Shown here: one piece after another, positions 42,493 through 51,288 of the stretch | Numbering within the stretch: position 1 is the first letter of the stretch | Layout of the letters: each line of letters begins with the position of its first letter | DNA from: QQVM01 sp964544885 | Lineage (GTDB): Bacteria; Bacteroidota; Bacteroidia; AKYH767-A; 2013-40CM-41-45 | Direction of reading: 5' to 3' | Length of the DNA stretch: 64,000 nt | Assembly: GCA_964544885.1 (NCBI GenBank) | Contig: CAZJDX010000012.1 | Location: 1-64,000 of the forward strand | The notes under the pieces: model-generated | The model's database searches: none | Told to the model about the DNA's origin: nothing | What the model saw: the letters and a program-made list of their open reading frames with translations, nothing else | Program-made: the position numbers and the translations under genes

Positions 42493-43863
42493 TTAGAAAT
42501 TCGCCAAGGTGATCCCCGCCGCCACAGGATAAAGTGTCGGACCTTTGTTCTCCTTAAAGAGCGTGCTGGCATAGTAATCAACAAACATATTGAAGCCTCC
42601 ATAGCCAAAGGCTACCCTGAAGCCATAGCGAAAAGGATTCAGATTGAAATCATCGTACACCTTGGGTTTATGCGTTTTCCCATCTTCCTCATACTTTAAC
42701 TTTGTATGTGATCCGATCCGTAAACCGAGAATAGCGCCCGCGCCGATATGAAAGGCCTTCTTCTGCTGGCGGCTGGTAAAGAATTCAAACATGAGTGGCA
42801 TCGTAAGATAGGTTGTTACCAGTTTGGACTTTTCGTACTTCAGCAAAGAACTGGTATCGCGATAGGTAGCCAATGGATCTGTCTTTAACAGGTTTACATT
42901 ATTGTCGAAACGGTAATTATTCCAGTTTATCCCTAAGCCGGTCACAAACCAAAGATTGCTTTTTCCCAGTTCGAAACTTTTCTCCAGGAAGTTAAAACTC
43001 ACCATAACCGACTTGGCCTGTTTTAATTCCAGATCGCTGAATCCTTCCGGAATATCGAAATTCCCGTCACGACTCAGGTAAGAGTTCAGTCCCAGTTCAA
43101 GCCCGGCCCAGATGGGTTTTGCCTTTTCCTTTTCGGCTTTTTTATTCTTGTCCTCTCTGTCAATGATGATCACATCCTTTGAACCAAAGCTGATATGCGT
43201 AGTATCCGAACCGTCTTCACTTTGATATCCCGTAGTCTTACCCACACCGGAGATATTCTCCTCTACAACCGGAGGTTTGGTTTTATACAATACCGAGCCG
43301 CTTCCGCTGATATTAGTGTAGAGTTCGTCCGTTACATCAATACTGCATTTACCAAGTCCGGAAATGTTGGCGTAACAAAGGGATGTTTTGAAGTTCATTG
43401 CCTCCACTTTTCCGGATCCTGAAATGTTAAAGGTACTCTTCCTTGCCGTGCCGTTCAGTATGATCTTTCCCAGTCCGCCAATATTAGCCTGTACTTCATC
43501 CACATTCAGATCCAGTGAAATCTTTCCGTCACCACCGATCTGAAGATCGATCTTATCGCCCTTGAAAGGAGTTTCACCCACGACTTCCGCTTTGCCCCCT
43601 ATGATCACGCTTTTCAGTTCGGGCAAACTCACGTAAACCTCATCGCCGGCATCGGCATTGATAAAAAGCAAGTCATTATTGATATGGAATTTTTCGGTAC
43701 CGTCGCTTATTGCAGGATTGATTCTAACCGACTGACTATCGGCCTGGCTCAAATAGACTTTACCATGTCTGTTGACACTGACCCCTGTGAATGTTGCTGT
43801 CTGCGCGAAAGCGGTAAGGACAGTAAGGGATAAAACACATAGTGAGAAAATTTTCTGTTTCAT
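42493..43863 (-). CDS. GIN domain fused to an outer-membrane beta-barrel-like domain
   Basis: 456 residues. Signal peptide MKQKIFSLCVLSLTVLTAFA. Residues 30-205 are a DUF2807/GIN beta-helix (IGGDGKISLDLNVDE, ISGSGKVEAMN, ISGLGKCSIDV, ISGSGSVLY). Residues about 235-456 look like an eight-strand PorT/OmpA-type barrel (GLELGLNSYLSRDG; WFVTGLGINWNNYRFDN; FRVAFGYGGFNMFVDYYAST). A charged linker KEDKNKKAEKEKAKP joins them. It follows the anti-sigma gene on the same strand, 241 bp away, so it may belong to the sigma factor's regulon. Confidence 0.78.
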   Translation of the reverse strand: MKQKIFSLCVLSLTVLTAFAQTATFTGVSVNRHGKVYLSQADSQSVRINPAISDGTEKFHINNDLLFINADAGDEVYVSLPELKSVIIGGKAEVVGETPFKGDKIDLQIGGDGKISLDLNVDEVQANIGGLGKIILNGTARKSTFNISGSGKVEAMNFKTSLCYANISGLGKCSIDVTDELYTNISGSGSVLYKTKPPVVEENISGVGKTTGYQSEDGSDTTHISFGSKDVIIIDREDKNKKAEKEKAKPIWAGLELGLNSYLSRDGNFDIPEGFSDLELKQAKSVMVSFNFLEKSFELGKSNLWFVTGLGINWNNYRFDNNVNLLKTDPLATYRDTSSLLKYEKSKLVTTYLTMPLMFEFFTSRQQKKAFHIGAGAILGLRIGSHTKLKYEEDGKTHKPKVYDDFNLNPFRYGFRVAFGYGGFNMFVDYYASTLFKENKGPTLYPVAAGITLANF

Positions 43864-44104
43864 TGCGATTCAATTATTTATTTTTAGGGATTATACTTAT
43901 GGGACGTTCAGGGATTCGATAAGTTACAGACTCGTCCATTATTTTTAATTCAGAAGGATGCAGTAATGTACCTCGTTTCAAGATGACCCGGGAAATCAAA
44001 GAGGTGGATTTCCATCAAGAACTATGCTTTCAGATGACTTATACCAAATTCGTCAAAAGCTTGAAGCGCTGAAATTTCATCCGCTACGAAACATAGGTTT
44101 TCAA

Positions 44105-45199
44105 TCAACGCTTGCGAACATGACTCAGGGAAAACTTACCGATCTCCAACGCATAAACCGTTGACTGATCGGTTCCATTTTGTTTTCTGTCCACACCGAT
44201 CTTCGCGCCGGTCCTTTCGCTCAGCATTCTGGCTCCCTGGTGAGCAAGCTGAAAAAATCCGGATTGATTATTTTTCGTATCATTTGATAAACCCAGCTCC
44301 GCTAATTCCGCCTCGGAAAAAACGCTGCTAAGGTCGGCGGTCTGGTTTACAGACTCCTCCGCCTTCTCCAGTACAGGAATAGTATGTACAAAGGCAGGTT
44401 CATCAGAGGCATGATCAGGCGGGAGCTCAGTAGAAATGTATGTGTCTTCAGCAGGTACGAAAAGGCTCTCCTTCTCAGATCCTGTGAAAGCCGCCAGGGA
44501 TCCCTGCCCGGAAAGACTTTCCTCCTTTGGAGAGGATTTCTGTATCGTCCGGACAGGAGTCGCTTCCGGAATATTTCCCGGAGATTCCTCCTTCCGGGTT
44601 TCCGGCAATGAGGCTGTCTGCTCCACCTTCCCGGCAATCGTTTCCTGAGGTGTGCTATGCACCGGAATTTGTGTATCAGACTTTGCCATTTCATTTAGCT
44701 GTCTGTCTTTAAAAAAGATGGAATAGCTTATGATGAGCAAGGCGAGGGAAGCGGCAATGGCAGTAATACGGTAGAACGCTGAGCTGAGTGTCAGTATGGA
44801 AGCTTCCTTTTTTAATTCCTGTTTGTCCCTATAGACAATTTCCGGATCCGGGAAGATCCTGGTTTTACGCAGAATCTCCAGGGTGCCTGCCGCTTGCGGG
44901 TTTGCCCGTAGTAAATTTTCCGTTCCGGCTTTCTCCCTGTCATTGAGATCGCCTTCCATGTAAGCGACAAGGGTCAGGAGTTCATTTTCCGGAAGCGATT
45001 CCTTCCGGTGAAGATTTTCCTTCCCCTGATACTTAACAGATGGGTCTGCATCCATCACTACAAAAGAGAAGCTTTCAAATTCCTCTTTGAGATCAGGGTT
45101 ATCTTCCAGGAAGGAGAATAATTCGGCGTGCAGGGAAGCATCCAGTGTTCCTTCGTGATAATCGAGGAAATAGATTTCGTAATTGTTGCGCGTGATCAT
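44105..45199 (-). CDS. Membrane-bound anti-sigma factor-like protein
   Basis: 364 residues. The N-terminal region (MITRNNYEIYFLDYHEGTLD) and the segment NELLTLVAYMEGDLNDREK resemble the short anti-sigma/zinc-finger-like sequences of ECF partners, with two related copies (LDYHEGTLDASLHAELFSFL and VAYMEGDLNDREKAGTENLL). A single transmembrane helix follows (FYRITAIAASLALLIISYSI, about 143-162), then a long Ser/Pro/Thr/Glu-rich periplasmic linker and a C-terminal region of unknown fold. It is 25 bp downstream of the sigma gene. Regulation: it would hold the sigma factor inactive until a signal at its periplasmic side. Confidence 0.7.
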   Translation of the reverse strand: MITRNNYEIYFLDYHEGTLDASLHAELFSFLEDNPDLKEEFESFSFVVMDADPSVKYQGKENLHRKESLPENELLTLVAYMEGDLNDREKAGTENLLRANPQAAGTLEILRKTRIFPDPEIVYRDKQELKKEASILTLSSAFYRITAIAASLALLIISYSIFFKDRQLNEMAKSDTQIPVHSTPQETIAGKVEQTASLPETRKEESPGNIPEATPVRTIQKSSPKEESLSGQGSLAAFTGSEKESLFVPAEDTYISTELPPDHASDEPAFVHTIPVLEKAEESVNQTADLSSVFSEAELAELGLSNDTKNNQSGFFQLAHQGARMLSERTGAKIGVDRKQNGTDQSTVYALEIGKFSLSHVRKR

Positions 45200-45224
45200 C
45201 TTAACGACTATCTTTTTAGCCCTG

Positions 45225-45710
45225 TTATAATACCCGTTCCAGGTTCCCTATATAATCTTTAAGGAATAGTCTTGCCCTGTATATATATACTTTTACCTGT
45301 GATGCCGACAATCCCGTGATCCTGCCGATCTCATCATAATTATAGCCTTCCAGGTCGCGAAGTGTAAGTACCGCCTTCTGATTCACCGGCAATAAGTTGA
45401 TGGCGTTATTCAGTATCTGTTTCAGGTCGGAATACTGATCCGAGTGAAAGAGGCTCTCCTCGCTGACTTCTGTAAAATCGCTCACTCTTTTGTTCTTCCT
45501 GATCTTGTCGATCATGGTATGATAGGCTGTTGTGAACAAATATGATTTTGATTTAGAAGCATCAATACCTTTTACATTCTTCCACATCTTTTCGAAAGCG
45601 TCCTGAACGACATCCCGCGCGTCTTCCTCATCCCGGATATTTTTCAGAATAAACCGGTAAAGTCCATCGGCATGGTCATCAACACATTGATTGTACTCGG
45701 AAGTAGTCAT
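45225..45710 (-). CDS. ECF RNA polymerase sigma factor
   Basis: About 161 residues from the ATG at 45710 (MTTSEYNQCVDDHADGLYRF). Region 2 has DEEDARDVVQDAFEKMWKNV and region 4 has LPVNQKAVLTLRDLEGYNYD followed by EIGRITGLSASQVKVYIYRA, the helix-turn-helix that contacts the -35 box. Length and layout fit Bacteroidota ECF groups. The frame extends upstream to 45782, but those residues are unlike sigma factors. It probably forms one operon with its anti-sigma factor, with the two GIN genes as candidate targets. Divergent from sdaA. Confidence 0.92.
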   Translation of the reverse strand: MTTSEYNQCVDDHADGLYRFILKNIRDEEDARDVVQDAFEKMWKNVKGIDASKSKSYLFTTAYHTMIDKIRKNKRVSDFTEVSEESLFHSDQYSDLKQILNNAINLLPVNQKAVLTLRDLEGYNYDEIGRITGLSASQVKVYIYRARLFLKDYIGNLERVL

Positions 45711-45979
45711 AAAATCAAGCGAAGCTTCCTTAATTATAAATATGGGACGTCCCCGAACCTTCAAAGTTACAGGCTCCTGCAAATTTAATTCTATCCGGGC
45801 AGAAATGCCCTGAATGTGTTTTTTAGGAGCTAAAAATTTGCATATTGAGGCCCCGGCCGGAATTCCGATCCGGACTTAATCGTGATCCCAGACAATCCTG
45901 TATCATGTTGTTCAGGATTGGAACCGGACTGCTTATCACCAAACATCAGCATTGCAAAATTAAATCTCAGAATATCAAC

Positions 45980-47449
45980 ATGACCGAACAGGAACAAATA
46001 TCTGTCTTTGATATGTTTAAGATCGGGATTGGTCCGTCCAGTTCTCATACGCTGGGACCCTGGAGGGCAGCTCTCCGCTTCCTTGACAGCCTGAAAGCAT
46101 CAGGATCGATCAACGCTGTGGAGAATGTGAAAGTTCATCTTTTCGGTTCCCTGGCGAAGACCGGAAAAGGTCATGGAACCGACATTGCCATGTTGTTGGG
46201 TCTCTGCGGATATGATCCCGTTACTTATGAGGTGGAAAACATCACACCCGAGGTTAACAAAATGAATATGGAAAAGAGGATCAGTCTTGCCGGTCTGAAA
46301 GAAATTTCATTCGATTTTGAAAAAGATATTGTCTTTCACTTCTCAGAATCATTGGACTTTCATCCGAATGCATTGAGCATAAACGCCACTTTCAGGGGAG
46401 GGAAAACAATGAAAGAGTCCTATTTTTCTGTTGGCGGCGGATTCATTGTGAAGGAAGGGGAATCAGCCGGTTCCTCAGCAAGAAGAGTAAACCTGAAATA
46501 TCCTGCCGATAATGCAGCCCAATTGCTGAAGCATTGCGCGGAGACCGGAATGCCGGTTTCTCATATTGTCATGCAAAATGAATTGAGCTGGAGAACGGAA
46601 GCTGAAGTAAAATCAGGGCTGTTGCATATCTGGAAGACCATGACACAGTGTCTGTTTCGTGGAGCCCATTCGAGTGGTGAATTACCGGGTGGTCTGAAAG
46701 TTACCCGTCGCGCTGCCGCTTTGAATGCGAAGCTGACACAGGGGAAAAAGTACAGTAACTATGACGAATGGAAAAAAGTGATCCGGGCAGGAGGACATGA
46801 TTTTAAATATACCCTTGACTGGGTCACGTGCTTTGCGCTGGCTGTGAATGAAGAGAATGCCTCGTTCGGGAGAGTAGTCACTTCGCCTACAAACGGAGCG
46901 GCGGGAGTAATCCCCGCTGTATTGATGTATTACAATAATTTTATTAATCCGGCATCATTGAACAGCAGTGCAGAGGAAGAATCCGCTCTGCTCGCGGAAA
47001 ATAATATCCGCTTTTTGCTTACCGCTTCCGAGATCGGAAGCATCTTTAAAAAGGGCGCCACCATTTCTGCAGCGATGGGCGGTTGTCAGGCTGAGATCGG
47101 CGTTTCCTCGGCAATGGCTGCAGGAGCGCTCACTGAACTTTTGGGCGGAGATCCGAAACAAGTAATGATGGCCGCCGAAATAGCGATGGAACATCACCTG
47201 GGACTTACCTGCGACCCCATCAAAGGTCTTGTTCAGATCCCCTGCATCGAACGCAATACCATGGGCGCGGTGAAAGCCATTACGGCTGCACAACTCAGTC
47301 TGAACTCGGATCCCGACAAGGCGAAAGTTTCTCTTGACGACGTAGTGAAGACCATGTGGAACACGGCAATGGAAATGAATAATAAATTTAAGGAAACCGC
47401 GGAAGGCGGACTGGCAACGAATGTTCCGATAAGTTTGTCGGAATGCTGA
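45980..47449 (+). CDS. sdaA: L-serine ammonia-lyase, iron-sulfur type
   Basis: 489 residues, single-chain form. It deaminates L-serine to pyruvate using a [4Fe-4S] cluster. The substrate domain starts ISVFDMFKIGIGPSSSHTLG, the catalytic domain has FGRVVTSPTNGAAGVIPAVL, AAMGGCQAEIGVSSAMAAG and HHLGLTCDPIKGLVQIPCIE, whose Cys residues hold the cluster. I chose the ATG at 45980 (MTEQEQISVF), since residues upstream (from 45845) lack similarity to the family. Fe-S dependence links it to the mrp/NifU genes. Convergent with lepA. Confidence 0.94.
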   Translation: MTEQEQISVFDMFKIGIGPSSSHTLGPWRAALRFLDSLKASGSINAVENVKVHLFGSLAKTGKGHGTDIAMLLGLCGYDPVTYEVENITPEVNKMNMEKRISLAGLKEISFDFEKDIVFHFSESLDFHPNALSINATFRGGKTMKESYFSVGGGFIVKEGESAGSSARRVNLKYPADNAAQLLKHCAETGMPVSHIVMQNELSWRTEAEVKSGLLHIWKTMTQCLFRGAHSSGELPGGLKVTRRAAALNAKLTQGKKYSNYDEWKKVIRAGGHDFKYTLDWVTCFALAVNEENASFGRVVTSPTNGAAGVIPAVLMYYNNFINPASLNSSAEEESALLAENNIRFLLTASEIGSIFKKGATISAAMGGCQAEIGVSSAMAAGALTELLGGDPKQVMMAAEIAMEHHLGLTCDPIKGLVQIPCIERNTMGAVKAITAAQLSLNSDPDKAKVSLDDVVKTMWNTAMEMNNKFKETAEGGLATNVPISLSEC

Positions 47450-47503
47450 GTGGATGAATGGAGACAGGAAGAACGAAAAGAAGAGTCCGTGGACCACTTA
47501 AAC

Positions 47504-49339
47504 TCAACTCAGTTTCAGTACAGCTAAAAATGCCTGCTGTGGAATTTCCACATTACCTACCTGACGCATCCGTTTCTTTCCCTCCTTCTGCTTTTCCAAC
47601 AGTTTTCGTTTACGAGAAATATCACCGCCATAACACTTCGCGGTTACATCTTTCCTGAGAGCTTTTACGGTTTCACGGGCAATGATCTTCGAGCCGATAC
47701 TGGCCTGGATAATGATCTCAAACTGTTGCCGCGTGATGAGCTCTTTTAGTTTCTCGCACATTTTTTTTCCGAAATCAAAAGAGTGACTTCGATGTACGAG
47801 AGCGGATAAGGCGTCTACCGGTTCTCCGTTGAGACGGATATCCAGTTTAACCAGATCCGATTGACGGTAATTGAGCGGATGATAATCGAAAGAAGCGTAT
47901 CCTTTGGAAATAGACTTCAGCTTATCATAAAAATCAAAGACAATCTCCGCCAGCGGCATATCAAACTGTAGTTCCACCCTGTCGGTGGTAAGGTAGTGCT
48001 GGTTAACCAGAATTCCCCTTTTACCGATGCAAAGAGTCATGATGGAACCCGTAAACTCCGACTTGGTAATAATTTGAGCGCGGATATAAGGTTCTTCGAT
48101 CCGGTCGAGGTAGTTCGGCTCCGGCATTTCACTCGGGTTATGAATTTCCCTTACTTCACCGTTAGTCAGGTAGGCGACATAAGAAACGTTCGGAACGGTG
48201 GTAATGACCGTCATGTCGAATTCACGTTCAAGTCTCTCCTGAATGATTTCCATGTGCAGCATTCCAAGAAATCCGCAACGGAAACCAAAGCCTAATGCCA
48301 CGGATGATTCAGGCTGGAAAACCAGCGAGGCATCATTCAGCTGCAATTTTTCCATGGCGGTCCGCAATTCCTCGTATTCATCCGTATCCACCGGATAAAT
48401 CCCGGCAAATACCATTGGCTTCACATCTTCAAAACCCTTGACCATTTCAGCGCAGGGTCTGTCGGAAAGAGTGATGGTATCTCCTACCTTTACTTCACGC
48501 GCTTCCTTGATCCCGGAAATGATATATCCAACATCACCCGTTCTTACTACGTCTTTTGGAACTTTGTCAAGTTTGAGAATTCCGACTTCATCAGCGATAT
48601 ATTGCTTTCCTGTAGCGACAAATTTCACTTTGTCTCCCTTACGAATCTCTCCGTCGATAACACGGTAATAGGCAATGATCCCACGGAAAGAATTGAACAC
48701 CGAATCGAATATCAAGGCTTTCAGCGGAGCGTTCTGGTCGCCTTTGGGCGCGGGTATTCTCTCCACTATTGCCGCCAGAATTTCATCGATACCAAGTCCG
48801 GTTTTGGCCGATGCCGGAATAATGTCTTCTCTGCTGCATCCGACCAGGTCCACAATCTGATCCTTCACCATTTCCGGTTCAGCGCTGGGCAGGTCGATCT
48901 TATTGAGAACAGGGATGATTTCAAGTTCATGTTCCAGTGCGAGATAAAGATTTGATATGGTCTGTGCCTGAATACCCTGGGCCGCATCTACAATTAGCAA
49001 GGCGCCTTCACAGGCAGCGATGGATCTGGAAACTTCATATGAAAAATCAACGTGACCCGGAGTGTCGATAAGATTCAGTGTATAGTTTTCGCCTTTGTAT
49101 TCATATTGCATTTGAATTGCATGACTCTTGATCGTAATGCCCCGTTCACGCTCAAGGTCCATGTCATCCAATACCTGTGCCTGCGACTCCCGGTTCGTGA
49201 TCGTCTTCGTAATCTCCAACAATCTGTCAGCCAGTGTGCTCTTCCCATGATCAATATGGGCAATAATGCAGAAATTTCTTATATTCTTCAATTTCAAGGC
49301 CTCCCGTCGAAAATTATAGGCTGGTTCAGCCGGATTCAC
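47504..49339 (-). CDS. lepA: Elongation factor 4 (back-translocating GTPase)
   Basis: 611 residues. GTPase motifs: AHIDHGKSTLADRLLE (P-loop), RERGITIKSHAIQM (switch), IDTPGHVDFSYEVSRS and VLNKIDLP. EF4-specific C-terminal region: ISRKRKLLEKQKEGKKRMRQ and GNVEIPQQAFLAVL. It acts on stalled or mis-translocated ribosomes. The N-terminal 17 residues MNPAEPAYNFRREALKL precede the usual start KNIRNFC, so the true start could be a later non-ATG codon. Divergent from metF. Confidence 0.96.
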   Translation of the reverse strand: MNPAEPAYNFRREALKLKNIRNFCIIAHIDHGKSTLADRLLEITKTITNRESQAQVLDDMDLERERGITIKSHAIQMQYEYKGENYTLNLIDTPGHVDFSYEVSRSIAACEGALLIVDAAQGIQAQTISNLYLALEHELEIIPVLNKIDLPSAEPEMVKDQIVDLVGCSREDIIPASAKTGLGIDEILAAIVERIPAPKGDQNAPLKALIFDSVFNSFRGIIAYYRVIDGEIRKGDKVKFVATGKQYIADEVGILKLDKVPKDVVRTGDVGYIISGIKEAREVKVGDTITLSDRPCAEMVKGFEDVKPMVFAGIYPVDTDEYEELRTAMEKLQLNDASLVFQPESSVALGFGFRCGFLGMLHMEIIQERLEREFDMTVITTVPNVSYVAYLTNGEVREIHNPSEMPEPNYLDRIEEPYIRAQIITKSEFTGSIMTLCIGKRGILVNQHYLTTDRVELQFDMPLAEIVFDFYDKLKSISKGYASFDYHPLNYRQSDLVKLDIRLNGEPVDALSALVHRSHSFDFGKKMCEKLKELITRQQFEIIIQASIGSKIIARETVKALRKDVTAKCYGGDISRKRKLLEKQKEGKKRMRQVGNVEIPQQAFLAVLKLS

Positions 49340-49635
49340 GGGGTTGCAAAGCTAAGATTTTTTAAGGCATGAAAAAGGATTATTTCATCCTGAATCAGAC
49401 TATATGGTTTTGAGAACCAATGCCTAAGACCCTTGGCTCTGCTTCGCTCCCTGCCTGAGGAACATTCCTTATCCTCTTGTTTTCATAGTGAGCACTTAAT
49501 CTGAAAAGGATGAACTTGATCCTTTCTGTCAGACAGGGAGATCATCAGCTTTATTTGCCAAAGAGCAAACCGGCTGTCAGAACTAATTATAAAATTGTGA
49601 ATACCTTGCGGTGTTTTTAGAATCCCTTCAGCTAT

Positions 49636-50592
49636 ATGAAAGTAACGGAGCACCTGAAATCGGCCAAAGGCAAGACCTTGTTTTCTGTTGAGATTCTTCC
49701 TCCACTAAAAGGAAAGAGTATCCAAAGTATTTATGATATCCTTGATCCCATCATGGAATATAAACCTTCCTTCGTGGATGTTACCTATCACAGGGAGGAA
49801 TATGTATACAAAAAGAGGGAGAATGGTTTACTTGAAAAATTCTCCATGCGTAAACGGCCGGGAACAGTCGGGATATGCGCGGCGATCATCAATCATTACA
49901 ATGTAGATACCGTTCCTCACATCATTTGCGGAGGCTTCTCGAGGGAAGAAACCGAAAACGCACTCATTGATCTTAACTTTCTCGGTATAGACAATGTATT
50001 ATTGCTGCGCGGAGACGCTATCAAATCGGAATCTGTCTTTGAACCTCATCCCTTTGGTCACATGTACGCGCTTGACCTGGTATCACAGGTAGTGAACATG
50101 AACAAGGGAAAATACCTTGATGAGGAACTGAAGGATGTGGCACCATCAGGTTTCTGCATCGGTGTAGCGGGATATCCTGAAAAACATTTTGAGGCGCCCA
50201 ACATGAAAAGCGATCTGCGCTTTCTAAAGGCCAAGATAGATGCAGGGGCTGACTATATCGTTACCCAAATGTTCTTTGACAATAGAAAGTATTTTGAATT
50301 CGTTGAGAAATGCAGGGAGGCGGGAATCAATGTTCCGATCATTCCCGGACTGAAGCCCATCACCACTGCCAAACAGTGCACATCTCTACCGAAAATTTTT
50401 CATGTTGACATCCCGGAGGAACTTGATGAAGAGATTGCCATGTGTTCTACAGATAAGGATGTAAAAAAGGTGGGTATTGAGTGGTGTATCGCCCAGTCAA
50501 AGGAATTGATGAAAGCGGGCGTACCTTGTCTGCATTATTATACCATGGGAAATGCGGAAAATACCATCAGGATAGCCAAGGAATTGTTTTGA
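49636..50592 (+). CDS. metF: Methylenetetrahydrofolate reductase
   Basis: 318 residues, the typical single-domain TIM barrel with FAD. It has SVEILPPLKGKSIQSIYDIL, FVDVTYHREEY, HIICGGFSREETENALIDLN and NVLLLRGD, then GVAGYPEKHFEAPN and DYIVTQMFFDNRKYFEFVEK. It reduces methylene-THF to methyl-THF for methionine synthesis. Convergent with ribE. The upstream 296 bp show no riboswitch that I can recognise. Confidence 0.95.
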   Translation: MKVTEHLKSAKGKTLFSVEILPPLKGKSIQSIYDILDPIMEYKPSFVDVTYHREEYVYKKRENGLLEKFSMRKRPGTVGICAAIINHYNVDTVPHIICGGFSREETENALIDLNFLGIDNVLLLRGDAIKSESVFEPHPFGHMYALDLVSQVVNMNKGKYLDEELKDVAPSGFCIGVAGYPEKHFEAPNMKSDLRFLKAKIDAGADYIVTQMFFDNRKYFEFVEKCREAGINVPIIPGLKPITTAKQCTSLPKIFHVDIPEELDEEIAMCSTDKDVKKVGIEWCIAQSKELMKAGVPCLHYYTMGNAENTIRIAKELF

Positions 50593-50643
50593 CCTGGAGC
50601 ATACGGTGGCATTCGTCAGGGCATCCTGCAGGACTTCCTCAGA

Positions 50644-51243
50644 CTATAAGCCGGAATTATATTGTTGAAGCAATTTTGACACATACTTCCCGATCACATC
50701 AAATTCAATATTGACCAGGTCGCCGGATTTCAGGTTTCTGAAATTCGTGTGCTCCATGGTATAAGGAATTATGGCAACAGAAAAGGTATTTCGCCCGGAT
50801 TCAACCACCGTCAGTGAAACTCCGTTAACACAAATTGAACCTTTCTCAACGGTAATATGACCGCTTGCCGGAGCATATTCAAAAGAAAAAATCCAGCTCC
50901 CACCCTGATCGGAAATTTTTTTCACAAAGGCAGTCGTATCTACATGACCTTGCACGATATGACCATCCAGGCGCTCTCCGGCTTTCATGCCGCGTTCCAG
51001 GTTGACAAGACTTCCCGAAACCAGTTTCCCCAGATTAGTACGTCTCAGGGTTTCATCAATGGCAACAACTTCGTAGCTATCCTTATTGATATCCACAACC
51101 GTGAGGCATACACCATTGTGTGAAATGCTCTGATCAATTTTCAATTCGGAAGTGAAGGGAGCTTTTATGGACATACGAAGATTGCCTGCTTCAGACCCGG
51201 CTGAGACCACTGTACCGGTTGTTTCAATGATACCTGTGAACAT
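50644..51243 (-). CDS. ribE: Riboflavin synthase, alpha chain
   Basis: 199 residues, two tandem lumazine-binding barrels. It opens MFTGIIETTGTVVSAGSEAG, with the first barrel's NGVCLTVV and the second's ICVNGVSLTVVESG. HIVQGHVDTTAFV is the conserved linker motif. It dismutates 6,7-dimethyl-8-ribityllumazine to riboflavin. 45 bp downstream of a large surface protein on the same strand. Confidence 0.95.
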   Translation of the reverse strand: MFTGIIETTGTVVSAGSEAGNLRMSIKAPFTSELKIDQSISHNGVCLTVVDINKDSYEVVAIDETLRRTNLGKLVSGSLVNLERGMKAGERLDGHIVQGHVDTTAFVKKISDQGGSWIFSFEYAPASGHITVEKGSICVNGVSLTVVESGRNTFSVAIIPYTMEHTNFRNLKSGDLVNIEFDVIGKYVSKLLQQYNSGL

Positions 51244-51288
51244 GGTTTTAAAAATTATTGGTCATCGCCGGCTATTGGATCCGGATCT

